From: Mycobacterium sp. ITM-2016-00316
GTDB lineage: Bacteria; Actinomycetota; Actinomycetes; Mycobacteriales; Mycobacteriaceae
DNA: 64,000 nucleotides
Direction of reading: 5' to 3'
NCBI RefSeq assembly: GCF_002968335.2
Contig: NZ_CP134398.1
Span: forward strand, 3,162,001-3,226,000
A model generated the notes under the pieces. It did not search any database, had not been told where the DNA came from, and saw only the letters and a program-made list of their open reading frames with translations. A program made the position numbers and the translations under genes. Below, in pieces: positions 9,021-17,440 of the stretch. How positions within the stretch are numbered: the stretch's first letter is position 1; each line of letters starts with the position of its first letter.

Positions 9021-9881
9021 ATGACTGTCGATTACCGCGAAACCCAACGTGAAGTCCGCACTCCCTCCGGCGTGCTGCGCTACCACGAGGCCGGAGACGG
9101 TCCCCCGCTGCTGCTGTTGCACGGTTCGGGACCCGGCGTCACGGGGTGGCGCAACTACCGCGGCAACCTTGCCGTCTTCGCAGAGCACTTCCGCTGTCTG
9201 GTACTCGAGTTCCCCGGCTTCGGTGTCAGCGATGACTTCGGAGGTCACCCGATGATCGACGCGCAGTCATCGGTGGTGCAGTTCGCCGATGCACTGGACC
9301 TGGAACGGGTTGACATCATCGGCAATTCGATGGGTGGCGGTGTCGGGATCAACTTCGCCATCAACCACCCCGACCGGATCTCCAAGCTGGTGACCATCGG
9401 CGGCATCGGCACCAATATCTTCACCCCAGGCCCGAGTGAGGGGATTCGACTGCTCCAGGAGTTCACCGAGGACCCTACCCGGCAGCGCCTCGTGGACTGG
9501 CTGAACTCGATGGTGTACGACCCGGCTCTGGTCACCGAGGAACTCATCGAGGAACGCTATGCCCTGGCCACGGATCCCCCGACCCTGGAGGCGGCGCGGC
9601 GCATGTACGGCAAGTCGGCGTTCGCCGCGATGATGGCGATGATGCGCAGCGCCGATTTCCCGATGCCGTGGGCCGTCATGCACAAGGTGGCCGCGCCGAC
9701 CCTGCTGACCTGGGGGCGCGATGACAGGGTCAGCCCGCTGGACATGGCGTTGATACCCCTGCGCACCATTCCCAATGCCGAGTTCCACGTGTTTCCCAAC
9801 TGCGGACACTGGGTCATGATCGAAGCCAAGGAGGCGTTCGAACGAACGGCGCTGTCATTCCTGACCGAGGTCAGCGCCTAG
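9021..9881 (+). CDS. hsaD: Meta-cleavage product hydrolase
   Basis: The 286-residue alpha/beta hydrolase has the oxyanion stretch L-L-H-G-S-G-P-G, nucleophile S103 in G-N-S-M-G-G-G, acid D235 in G-R-D-D-R and H263 in C-G-H-W. HsaD cleaves the C-C bond of the ring-A meta-cleavage product 4,9-DSHA, giving DOHNAA and a hydroxyhexadienoate. Length agrees with HsaD (about 290). ATG 9021 aligns with the family start and has a -10-like TGGAAT just upstream but no ribosome site. In-frame ATGs at 8946 and 8952 are alternatives. Its end overlaps the convergent SDR by 11 nt. Confidence 0.9.
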   Translation: MTVDYRETQREVRTPSGVLRYHEAGDGPPLLLLHGSGPGVTGWRNYRGNLAVFAEHFRCLVLEFPGFGVSDDFGGHPMIDAQSSVVQFADALDLERVDIIGNSMGGGVGINFAINHPDRISKLVTIGGIGTNIFTPGPSEGIRLLQEFTEDPTRQRLVDWLNSMVYDPALVTEELIEERYALATDPPTLEAARRMYGKSAFAAMMAMMRSADFPMPWAVMHKVAAPTLLTWGRDDRVSPLDMALIPLRTIPNAEFHVFPNCGHWVMIEAKEAFERTALSFLTEVSA

Positions 9882-10722
9882 ACCTGGCGTGTGAGAGAAA
9901 ACGCAGCGCATAACGTGGCAGGCTCCTGGTCGGCAGCGCGGCCGGCCAGGAGTCCGGTCGGAAGTAGGCGTCCGAGCCGCCGTCGACGAAAATCACGCTG
10001 CCACAAAGGAAATCAGCAGAAGCGGAAAGCATGAACAGCATCCAGTCGGCCAGGTGACCGGGATCGCCGTAACCGCCGACCGGGACCGGAAAAGCCTTGA
10101 TCGCCTTGGCTTCAGTCGGATCGGCGAGTTGTTCGGCCAGCAGTGGGGTCATGACGGCCCCGGGCGCGATGGCGTTGAGACGGATTCCCGCACCGGCCCA
10201 CGCGCCGGTCACGGCCTGCCTGCGCACCCATCGCGCCACCGCAATTTTGGATGCCGCATAGATCATCGCGGCCGAGTGCTTGCCGAACAAGCGCACCGCC
10301 CGCAGCGCCTTGTCGGCGTCGCCTGCGGCGAACGCGCGCACGGCCCGACGCGGCACCAACGGTGTCGTGGTGGTCGAGTTGCTCGCGACCACGACCACCT
10401 TGGCGGTGCCGACACGCGCCAGGGCCGGCCTCAGCGCGGTCAGCAACTCCACCACACCGAAGTAGTTCACCTGGGCGATCAGTCGCTGGCGACCCGGTAT
10501 CGGCCCCAGTCCGGCGGCCAGCACGGCACCGTCGAGAACGCCGCCGCAGCGTTCCAGCACCGCATCAGCCGCGGCGCACCTCCCTGCGGGAGTCGACAGA
10601 TCGGCGATGACATCGGCGTCCTTGAGATCGACCCCGATCACGGAATGGCCTGCCGCCATCAACTTCTCGGTCACCGCGCGGCCCATCCCGGAGGCCGAAC
10701 CTGTCACCGCGTAGGTGCGCAC
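9871..10722 (-). CDS. SDR, 3-alpha-hydroxysteroid-dehydrogenase-like
   Basis: The GTG at 10722 has GGAGG at good spacing. About 283 residues follow, with the cofactor motif T-G-S-A-S-G-M-G at residues 6-13 and the catalytic Y-A-A-S-K. The short first half, missing the usual beta2-alpha3 length, and the N-S-T-T-T-T segment resemble 3-alpha-hydroxysteroid dehydrogenase/carbonyl reductases of the HsdA type. It lies 66 nt downstream of a Baeyer-Villiger monooxygenase on the same strand and is probably co-transcribed. A hydroxysteroid substrate is inferred from context. Confidence 0.75.
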   Translation of the reverse strand: MRTYAVTGSASGMGRAVTEKLMAAGHSVIGVDLKDADVIADLSTPAGRCAAADAVLERCGGVLDGAVLAAGLGPIPGRQRLIAQVNYFGVVELLTALRPALARVGTAKVVVVASNSTTTTPLVPRRAVRAFAAGDADKALRAVRLFGKHSAAMIYAASKIAVARWVRRQAVTGAWAGAGIRLNAIAPGAVMTPLLAEQLADPTEAKAIKAFPVPVGGYGDPGHLADWMLFMLSASADFLCGSVIFVDGGSDAYFRPDSWPAALPTRSLPRYALRFLSHARSRR

Positions 10723-10788
10723 GAGACACTCCTCCGGTCTGCGTGGCACCCGCGGGTGCAGGCGCCGTTGACGGGGTGGCGCACGGTC

Positions 10789-12402
10789 CTAGGATGCCTT
10801 GACCAGATTGAAGCCCTTGTAGCCGGCGTTCGCCACTTCTGCGCAGATACCGAGGTAGGTCGCGAAGCCCCCGATGAAGAGCATGAAAACTCTCGGCTTG
10901 CCCGGCACGTTTGCGCCCATGTACCACGAGTTGGCTTGCGGGAACAGCGTCGCCGCGGCACGCTGATTGCATTCGGCGATCCAGTTGTCCACGGCATCGG
11001 CAGTGGCCTCGATGGCCGTATAACCGTGCGAGTCCAGGTAGGCGATCGCATCCGAGATCCAGTTGATGTGAGCCTCGGCGTGCAGCACCATGTTCGCCAG
11101 CACTGCGGGAGCACCGGGTCCCGAGACCATGAAGAGGTTCGGGAATCCGTCAACACCCAAACCCAGGTACGTCCGGGGTCCGGCTGCCCAGTCGTCCACC
11201 AGTCGCTCACCGTCGCGACCCACGATCTCGATCTTCGCCAGGGTTCCGGTCATCGCATCGAACCCCGTCGCGAGCACCAGCGCGTCGATGTCGTAGTGAC
11301 GTTCTGAGGTGGCGATGCCGGTTTCGTCGATGGTTTCTATCGGCGAGGCACGGACGCTGATCAATTCCACGTTGGACCGATTGAAGGTCTCGAAGTAGTC
11401 GGTGTCCGTGCAGATTCGCTTTGTCCCGATGGGGTGGTCGTTCGGGATGAGCAGGTCGGCGACCGCGGGATCGTCGATGACGGCACGAATCTTGCCCTCG
11501 TAGAACTTGCGCGCCTCCTCGTTGGCTTCGAGGTTGATCATCTGGTCGCTGAACGTCTTGGAGAACAGCACGCCACCGAGCTCCCACCGCCTCTCGAAGG
11601 CCGCTCGACGCTCCTGCGGCGTGGCTTCCATGGTGAGTTTCGGGTGCGCGACGTGCGGTGATCCGCCACCGCTTCGCCAGGACTTGCGGCGCCGCTCGTC
11701 GTAGGTGGCCTTCGCCTCGGCGATCTCGTCGGTGGTAAGCGGTCGATTCCCGGCCGGGACACTGTAATTCGGTGTGCGCTGAAATACGTAAAGCTGCGAT
11801 GCCTGCTCGGCGATCAGGGGAATCGACTGGACGCCTGAAGATCCGGTCCCGATGACCGCGACTCGCTTACCGGTGAAATCCACGCCCTCGTGCGGCCAGT
11901 GCGCGGTGTGATAGGTCGCACCGGCGAAGGTATCCAGGCCGGGGATGTCGGGCGTGAGCGCCGAGGACAGCGGCCCGGTCGCCATCACGACGAAGCGGGC
12001 CGTGATCACCTCACCGGTGTCGGTACGCACCGTCCACCGCAGGGTGTCCTCGTCGAGGACAGTGGAGACGACGCGCGTATCGAAGGTGATACCCGATCGA
12101 AGATCGAGACGGTCGGCGACCCATTTGATGTACTCGAGAATCTCGCGCTGGGTGGCGTACTTCTCGGTCCACGTCCACTCCTGTTGGAGCTCATCGGAGA
12201 ACGAGTAGCAGTAGTCGAGGCTCTCCACATCGCATCGGGCACCGGGGTACCGATTGAAGTACCAGGTGCCGCCCACCTCGGGGGCAGCTTCGAAGACACG
12301 GACGGTCAGGCCCTGACCGCGGAACTTGTGCAGCGCGTACAGCCCGCCGAAGCCGGCGCCCACCACAACGACATCGACAGGATCTGGGGACGAGGTACTC
12401 AC
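10789..12402 (-). CDS. Type I Baeyer-Villiger monooxygenase
   Basis: About 537 residues follow from GTG 12402. The FAD motif G-A-G-F-G-G is near residue 15, the NADPH motif G-T-G-S-S-G near residue 190, and between them lies the BVMO fingerprint F-A-G-A-T-Y-H-T-A-H-W (F-x-G-x3-H-x3-W). Length and motifs fit cyclohexanone and steroid monooxygenases, which insert oxygen next to a ketone. A TACGTT hexamer seven bases before the GTG and the lack of a ribosome site point to a leaderless message. A 17- or 20-ketosteroid substrate is a contextual guess. Confidence 0.88.
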   Translation of the reverse strand: MSTSSPDPVDVVVVGAGFGGLYALHKFRGQGLTVRVFEAAPEVGGTWYFNRYPGARCDVESLDYCYSFSDELQQEWTWTEKYATQREILEYIKWVADRLDLRSGITFDTRVVSTVLDEDTLRWTVRTDTGEVITARFVVMATGPLSSALTPDIPGLDTFAGATYHTAHWPHEGVDFTGKRVAVIGTGSSGVQSIPLIAEQASQLYVFQRTPNYSVPAGNRPLTTDEIAEAKATYDERRRKSWRSGGGSPHVAHPKLTMEATPQERRAAFERRWELGGVLFSKTFSDQMINLEANEEARKFYEGKIRAVIDDPAVADLLIPNDHPIGTKRICTDTDYFETFNRSNVELISVRASPIETIDETGIATSERHYDIDALVLATGFDAMTGTLAKIEIVGRDGERLVDDWAAGPRTYLGLGVDGFPNLFMVSGPGAPAVLANMVLHAEAHINWISDAIAYLDSHGYTAIEATADAVDNWIAECNQRAAATLFPQANSWYMGANVPGKPRVFMLFIGGFATYLGICAEVANAGYKGFNLVKAS

Positions 12403-12447
12403 GAGCCAGAACGTATTGCGCGGGCACTCGGCGCGCCGCGGCGTTTC

Positions 12448-12458
12448 CCGGTCACCGG
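12448..12458. promoter_or_regulatory. Recurring palindrome shared by BVMO and kshB
   Basis: CCGGTCACCGG is a full match to CCRSTSASCGG and lies in a longer perfect repeat CCCGGT-C-ACCGGG (12447-12459). On the minus strand it ends exactly 45 nt before the BVMO GTG at 12402. A TACGTT -10 hexamer sits at 12415-12410. This is one of the best copies. Confidence 0.55.
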
Positions 12459-12474
12459 GCATCGGGATTTCATC

Positions 12475-12485
12475 CCAACCACCGG
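12475..12485 (+). promoter_or_regulatory. Second, weaker palindrome copy before kshB
   Basis: CCAACCACCGG matches the consensus at 9 of 11 positions and ends exactly 45 nt before the kshB ATG at 12531. A CAGAAT hexamer ends 7 nt before that ATG, fitting a leaderless promoter. A further near-match, CCGGTGACCGC, overlaps at 12482-12492. Confidence 0.4.
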
Positions 12486-12530
12486 TGACCGCAGGTCCGC
12501 ATCGCGGCCGTGATGAACAGAATGTGCGCC

Positions 12531-13592
12531 ATGACCGATGTCGACCCCGACACCCGTACCACCAGCGGAACCCGATCCGCACTGCTGACCGTCACCGAGA
12601 TCATCGACGAGAGCCATGACGCGAAGTCACTGGTGTTCACCGTTCCCGACGAGCACCGGGACCGGTTCGACTACCGCCCGGGACAGTTCCTCACCCTGCG
12701 GATTCCGAGCGACCGCACCGGTTCGGTCGCTCGTTGCTACTCCCTGGCCAGTTCACCACACACCGATGACGCACCCAAAGTGACGGTGAAGCGGACGCTC
12801 GACGGCTACGGATCGAACTGGCTCTGTGACAACGCTTCCGTGGGCGACACCATCGAGGTGTTACCGCCCTCAGGGCTGTTCACGCCGAAGGACCTGGACT
12901 CCGATTTCCTGCTGTGGGCGGCGGGCAGTGGCATCACCCCGGTGATGTCGATCCTGAAGTCGGTGCTGGTGGCCGGCACCGGCCGGGTGGTCCTCTGTTA
13001 TGCCAACCGCGACGAACGTTCGGTGATTTTCGCGGCCGAGCTCCGCGAACTGGCCGCGAAGTTCGCCGGCCGGCTGACCGTATTGCACTGGCTGGAGTCC
13101 ATCCAGGGCCTGCCCACCCGAACCCAATTGGCCGGGTTCGCCCGGATGTTCACCGACTTCCAATCGTTCATCTGTGGGCCCGCACCGTTCATGGCGGTGG
13201 TCAAGGACTCTCTCACCGAGGTCGGCGTCCCCCGTGAGTGCATCCATCTGGAGGTGTTCCAGTCGCTGTCGGGTGATCCGTTCGACGAGACCCCGGTCGA
13301 AGACATGTCCCAAGCGGGCGAGGCGGCCGAGGCAGATATCTCGATCGACGGTGAGGTGCACTCGCTGCGCTGGCCGATGGCCCACAAATTGGTGGATGTC
13401 ATGCTGGCAGCCGGAATCGACGTCCCGTTCTCCTGCCGCGAGGGCAACTGTGGGTCTTGTGCGGCAACGCTGGTGGACGGCGAAGTAGACCTGGGCAACA
13501 CCGCGATCCTGGAAGAGGAGGACATCGCCGACGGCTTGTTCCTGGCCTGTCAGGCGTGCCCGCTCTCGGCCAAGGTGATCGTCGAGTTCTGA
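12531..13592 (+). CDS. kshB: 3-ketosteroid 9-alpha-hydroxylase reductase
   Basis: The 353-residue iron-sulfur flavoprotein has the FAD motif R-C-Y-S near residue 70, the NAD-binding G-S-G-I-T-P at 132-137 and a C-terminal plant-type 2Fe-2S ferredoxin domain. The cluster cysteines are C302, C307, C310 and C340. This order (FAD, NAD, ferredoxin) is that of KshB, which passes NADH electrons to the KshA oxygenase. Related phenylacetyl-CoA reductases share the layout, but kshA in this window supports KshB. It is divergent from a BVMO gene. Confidence 0.88.
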   Translation: MTDVDPDTRTTSGTRSALLTVTEIIDESHDAKSLVFTVPDEHRDRFDYRPGQFLTLRIPSDRTGSVARCYSLASSPHTDDAPKVTVKRTLDGYGSNWLCDNASVGDTIEVLPPSGLFTPKDLDSDFLLWAAGSGITPVMSILKSVLVAGTGRVVLCYANRDERSVIFAAELRELAAKFAGRLTVLHWLESIQGLPTRTQLAGFARMFTDFQSFICGPAPFMAVVKDSLTEVGVPRECIHLEVFQSLSGDPFDETPVEDMSQAGEAAEADISIDGEVHSLRWPMAHKLVDVMLAAGIDVPFSCREGNCGSCAATLVDGEVDLGNTAILEEEDIADGLFLACQACPLSAKVIVEF

Positions 13593-13618
13593 TCCCGAAT
13601 CCGCGGCAGGATTCCGGT

Positions 13619-13629
13619 CCGCTCAACGG
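13619..13629 (+). promoter_or_regulatory. Recurring palindrome before hsaA
   Basis: CCGCTCAACGG matches the consensus at 10 of 11 positions and ends 45 nt before the hsaA ATG. No ribosome site precedes that ATG, so a leaderless start is likely, although the -10 (ACCATC) is poor. Confidence 0.5.
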
Positions 13630-13674
13630 GACGAGGCCGGCGATGCGGCCCCCACCACGTCCACCATCAAGGGT

Positions 13675-14856
13675 ATGACGAAAAGGGTGATCGACAGCGT
13701 CGCCGAGCATGCAGATCAGCTCCGCGAACAAGCCGCCGAAGCGGAGAAGATCGGCAAACTGACCGACGACACGGTCAAGACGATGAAGAAGATCGGCAGT
13801 ATCCGGCTGCTGCAGCCGAAACTGCATGGGGGCCTTGAGGTTCACCCGCGCGAGTTCGCCGAGACGGTCATGGCCACGGCCGCTTTGGACCCCTCGGCGG
13901 GATGGATCAACGGCGTGGTCGGCGTGCATCCCTACCAGCTGGCCTACGCCGACCCGCGCGTCGGCACCGAGGTCTGGGCCGACGATGTCGATACCTGGGT
14001 CGCGTCGCCGTACGCCCCACAGGGTGTCGCGGTGCCGGTCGACGGCGGCTACCTCTTCAATGGCCGTTGGCAGTTCAGCTCGGGCACCGACCACTGCGAC
14101 TGGATCTTCCTGGGTGCGATGATCGGCGACAGCGACGGTAAGCCGCTGATGCCCCCGCAGATGCTGCATATGATCCTGCCGCGCAAGGATTACGAGATCG
14201 TCGAAGACTCCTGGGACGTCGTGGGGCTGCGGGGCACCGGTTCCAAGGATGTCATCGTCAAAGATGCGTTCGTGCCGGCCTACCGCACCATGGACGCGAT
14301 GAAGGTGATGGACGGCACCGCACAGCGCGAAGCCGGGATGACCGAGACGCTGTACCTGATGCCGTGGTCGACGATGTTCCCGCTGGGCATCTCCTCTGCC
14401 ACCATCGGCATCGCCGAGGGTGCGCTCGCCGCGGCGCTCGACTACCAGCGCCAGCGCGTCAATTCCAGCGGGGTGGCCATCAAGGATGACCCCTACGTCA
14501 TGTACGCCATCGGTGAGGCCGCTGCGGATATCAACGCTGCGCGCCAGGAACTGCTTGCCAACGCCGACCGCATCTACGACATGGTCGACGCCGGCAAGGA
14601 GGTGTCGTTCGAGGACCGCGCCGCCGGGCGGCGCACCCAGGTCCGTGCGGTCTGGCGAGCTGTGTCAGCGGTCGACGAGTTGTTCGCCCGGTGTGGCGGC
14701 AACGCGACCCGCATGGACAAGCCGTTGCAGCGCTACTGGCGCGACGTTCACGTCGGCCAGGCGCACGCCATTCACGTGCCGAGCACCGTGTATCACGCGT
14801 CGGCGCTGAGCTCACTCGGAGTGGACCCGCAGGGCCCGCTGCGGGCAATGATCTAG
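13675..14856 (+). CDS. hsaA: 3-HSA 4-hydroxylase oxygenase (HsaA family)
   Basis: The 393-residue protein has the acyl-CoA-dehydrogenase fold of group D flavin monooxygenases. Shared HsaA landmarks include L-L-Q-P near residue 44, V-V-G-V-H near 83, S-S-G-T-D-H, V-V-G-L-R-G-T-G-S and, near the C-terminus, Q-R-Y-W-R-D-V-H. HsaA uses reduced flavin from HsaB to hydroxylate 3-HSA to the catechol 3,4-DHSA. It heads an operon with the extradiol dioxygenase; AGGAGG for that gene overlaps the hsaA stop. It diverges noticeably from the M. tuberculosis sequence as recalled, so it may serve a variant substrate. Confidence 0.85.
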   Translation: MTKRVIDSVAEHADQLREQAAEAEKIGKLTDDTVKTMKKIGSIRLLQPKLHGGLEVHPREFAETVMATAALDPSAGWINGVVGVHPYQLAYADPRVGTEVWADDVDTWVASPYAPQGVAVPVDGGYLFNGRWQFSSGTDHCDWIFLGAMIGDSDGKPLMPPQMLHMILPRKDYEIVEDSWDVVGLRGTGSKDVIVKDAFVPAYRTMDAMKVMDGTAQREAGMTETLYLMPWSTMFPLGISSATIGIAEGALAAALDYQRQRVNSSGVAIKDDPYVMYAIGEAAADINAARQELLANADRIYDMVDAGKEVSFEDRAAGRRTQVRAVWRAVSAVDELFARCGGNATRMDKPLQRYWRDVHVGQAHAIHVPSTVYHASALSSLGVDPQGPLRAMI

Positions 14857-14867
14857 GAGGAAACCTC

Positions 14868-15776
14868 ATGAGCCTCGTCAAGAGCCTGGGCTACGTCACG
14901 ATCCAGGCCACCGATATCGAACGCTGGCGTCACTTCGCTTTCGGAGTGCTCGGTTTCGCCGAGGGGTCCGGCCCCGATCACGATGCCCTGTATCTGCGCA
15001 TCGACGAACGCGCGGCACGCATCATCGTCACGCCCGGCGACACCGACAAGATCGTCACGGTCGGATGGGAAGTGCGCGATCATGGCGCCCTCGACGGGAT
15101 CAGGCGTGCGTTGGAGACCGCAGGCGTGCCCTACAAGGACCTCTCGCTGACCGAGGCGGACGCACGCCGGGTGGAGGAGGTGATCGCCTTCGAAGATCCG
15201 GCCGGGACCTCGCTGGAGGTCTTCCACGGCCCGGTGCTCGATCACAGTCCGGTCGTCACGCCGTTCGGGGCGAAGTTCGTCACCGGGGCGCAGGGCCTGG
15301 GTCACGTGGTGCTTCCGGCACTGGATGTCAACGGGCTCTTCGAGTTCTACACCGAGGTGCTGGGCTTCCTGTCCCGCGGTGCGTTCCGGGTACCGGTCCC
15401 ACCGGAGTTCGGGCCGGTGCGGGTGCGCTTTCTCGGCATCAACGAACGCCACCACAGCCTGGCGTTGTGCCCGGCCGCCACTCTGCGCGATCCAGGCGTG
15501 ATCCACTTGATGGTCGAGGTCGACACGCTGGACGCGGTCGGACAGGCCCTCGATCGGGTCAACAGGGACGGGTTCCAGCTGTCGTCCACCCTGGGTAGGC
15601 ACACCAACGACAAGATGGTCTCGTTCTATGTGCGCGCTCCCGGCGACTGGGACATCGAGTTCGGCACCGAAGGCATGCGGGTCGACGAAAGCCACTACAC
15701 GGCAGAGGAAATCACCGCCGACAGCTACTGGGGACACCAGTGGGTCGACGACCTGCCGGCCGCGATGCGCCCATGA
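14868..15776 (+). CDS. hsaC: Extradiol ring-cleavage dioxygenase (HsaC family)
   Basis: The 302-residue two-domain type I extradiol dioxygenase has Fe(II) ligands H146 (G-L-G-H), H213 (I-H-L-M-V-E) and E264 (D-I-E-F-G). HsaC cleaves the ring-A catechol 3,4-DHSA next to its hydroxyls. The ATG has AGGAGG 7 nt upstream. It lies 11 nt after hsaA and overlaps the next flavoprotein gene by ATGA, so the three genes are translated together. BphC-type enzymes share the motifs; the hsaA neighbour decides the call. Confidence 0.9.
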   Translation: MSLVKSLGYVTIQATDIERWRHFAFGVLGFAEGSGPDHDALYLRIDERAARIIVTPGDTDKIVTVGWEVRDHGALDGIRRALETAGVPYKDLSLTEADARRVEEVIAFEDPAGTSLEVFHGPVLDHSPVVTPFGAKFVTGAQGLGHVVLPALDVNGLFEFYTEVLGFLSRGAFRVPVPPEFGPVRVRFLGINERHHSLALCPAATLRDPGVIHLMVEVDTLDAVGQALDRVNRDGFQLSSTLGRHTNDKMVSFYVRAPGDWDIEFGTEGMRVDESHYTAEEITADSYWGHQWVDDLPAAMRP

Positions 15777-17233
15777 CCGCCGACGTGAGCCCGGTCGCGG
15801 AATCCGAGATCACCGGTTGGGACCACGAAGCCGACGTGGTCATCGCCGGGTACGGTGTGGCGGGCGCGGCCGCGGCCGTGGAGGCTGCGCGGGCCGACGC
15901 CGAGGTGTTGGTGTTGGAGCGCACCGGCTCCTGGGGTGGAGCCGCCGCAATGGCCGGTGGATTCATCTACCTCGGTGGCGGTACGGCTCTGCAGAAGGCC
16001 TGTGGTTTCGACGATTCGGTCGACAACATGGCGGCATTCCTCAATGCGGCGATGGGACCCGGTGCCGATGGGGCCCGGATCGCCGATTACTGCGCGGGCA
16101 GCGTCGCGCACTATGACTGGCTGGTCGGATGCGGGGTGCCCTTCAAGGCCGAGTTCTTCGGCGAGCCCGGTTGGGAGCCCATGGGCGACCAGGGTCTCAT
16201 GTATTCCGGCGGCGAGAATGCGTTCCCGTTCAACACCATTGCCACTCCGGCGCCACGCGGGCACATCCCGCAGATGTCCGATAAGAAGCAGGGTGAACTC
16301 AGCGCCGGCTTCATGTTGATGAAGCCGTTGGTCGACACGGCGACGGAGGCCGGGGCCCGAGCCTTGTACGACGTTCGCGCACAACGCCTCGTCGTCGCAT
16401 CCGACGGCCGGGTCGTCGGGGTGGTCGCACGTCGGTACGGCGATGACATCGCCATCCGGGCTCGCCGGGGCGTGGTGCTGGCGACAGGCAGTTTCGCGTA
16501 CAACGATGCGATGGTGGCGCAGTATGCACCGCGCATCGCCGGGCGGCCCGCGGCGTCGATCGAACAGCACGACGGGCGCGCGATCCAGATGGCTCAGGCG
16601 CTGGGCGCCGATCTCGCCCACATGGACGCCACCGAGGTCGCCATCTACGCCGACCCCCAGCAGCTGGTGCGCGGCATCCTGGTCAATGGTCGCGGGCAAC
16701 GCTACGTGGCCGAGGACACCTACCCGGGACGCATCGGCCAGCTCACCCTCTACCACCAGGACAACACGGCATACCTGATCATCGACGGGGATGCCCAGGA
16801 AGAGGCGATGGCCTCGCTGTCCCCCCAGCTCATGCTGCGGCCGCCGACGTGGGTCGCCGATACCGTCGCCGATCTGGAGACACAGATCGGCGTTGCCCCC
16901 GGCGCCCTGCAGGCCACGGTCGCGGCCTACAACGAGGGTGCGGCCCGCGGCGTGGACCCGCTGCTGCACAAGAAAGCCCAGTGGTTGAGGCCGATCGGCT
17001 CGCCGCTCGGCGCGATCGATCTGAGCGACAGCACCGGAGGGTTCACGCTCGGAGGGCTGGCCACCACCCTCGACGGCGAGGTCCTCCACGTCAGCGGCAC
17101 ACCCATTCCCGGGTTGTTCGCGGCGGGCCGCTGCTCAGCCGGTCTCGCGGCGTGGGGTTACGCCAGCGGCGTCTCCCTGGGTGACGGCAGTTTCTACGGG
17201 CGCCGCGCCGGGGGCCGTGCCGCTCGCGGCTGA
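15773..17233 (+). CDS. FAD-dependent oxidoreductase, KstD/fumarate-reductase-like
   Basis: The 486-residue protein has an N-terminal dinucleotide-binding G-Y-G-V-A-G-A near residue 30, the G-S-W-G-G-A-A segment and a C-terminal FAD-binding end (G-L-F-A-A-G-R). This layout belongs to the fumarate reductase/ketosteroid dehydrogenase superfamily. It lacks the Y-P-G-A-G or Y-P-G-G-G end motif of the two KstD-like proteins in this window, so it may act on another bond or be a reductase. It is the last gene of the hsaA-hsaC operon and is followed by a terminator hairpin. Confidence 0.7.
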   Translation: MTADVSPVAESEITGWDHEADVVIAGYGVAGAAAAVEAARADAEVLVLERTGSWGGAAAMAGGFIYLGGGTALQKACGFDDSVDNMAAFLNAAMGPGADGARIADYCAGSVAHYDWLVGCGVPFKAEFFGEPGWEPMGDQGLMYSGGENAFPFNTIATPAPRGHIPQMSDKKQGELSAGFMLMKPLVDTATEAGARALYDVRAQRLVVASDGRVVGVVARRYGDDIAIRARRGVVLATGSFAYNDAMVAQYAPRIAGRPAASIEQHDGRAIQMAQALGADLAHMDATEVAIYADPQQLVRGILVNGRGQRYVAEDTYPGRIGQLTLYHQDNTAYLIIDGDAQEEAMASLSPQLMLRPPTWVADTVADLETQIGVAPGALQATVAAYNEGAARGVDPLLHKKAQWLRPIGSPLGAIDLSDSTGGFTLGGLATTLDGEVLHVSGTPIPGLFAAGRCSAGLAAWGYASGVSLGDGSFYGRRAGGRAARG

Positions 17234-17288
17234 CACCCACCCCGAGTTCCGGTACTCGCGTGCCGCGCCAGATACATCTCTCGACCTC

Positions 17289-17319
17289 AAGCCGGGTCGC
17301 GCCGTTGCGCGCCCGGCTT
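17289..17319 (+). terminator. Intrinsic-type terminator after the hsaA-hsaC-flavoprotein operon
   Basis: AAGCCGGG pairs with CCCGGCTT, then, past a bulged T, CGCGC pairs with GCGCG around a CGTT loop. The stem ends in a short T-run (17318-17320). It lies 55 nt after the flavoprotein stop. Confidence 0.65.
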
Positions 17320-17382
17320 TGGGCGTCCCCGGAAGCTGTGAATCTCACAGAGTCATGTGACAGCAGCCACACTGATGTGGTA

Positions 17383-17426
17383 GTTCTATATGCGCAATAG
17401 GCATATGCCTATTAGGAATATAGAAC
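17383..17426. promoter_or_regulatory. 44-bp nested palindrome upstream of the IclR gene
   Basis: A perfect 18-bp palindrome, AATAGGCATATGCCTATT (17396-17413), is flanked at 4 nt on both sides by a second perfect pair, GTTCTATAT (17383-17391) and ATATAGAAC (17418-17426), with the same centre. It is strikingly AT-rich for this genome and ends 14 nt before the IclR ATG. A smaller repeat, CCACA-CTGA-TGTGG, lies at 17367-17380. It is probably a two-tier operator for the IclR protein. Confidence 0.6.
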
Positions 17427-17440
17427 GTACGGAGGATCCG

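Noticed and set aside
17383..17426. The outer arms GTTCTA and TAGAAC look like KstR operator halves.
   Set aside because: KstR sites have TAGAAC and GTTCTA facing each other about two bases apart; here they point outward and are 26 nt or more apart, so this is not a KstR box.
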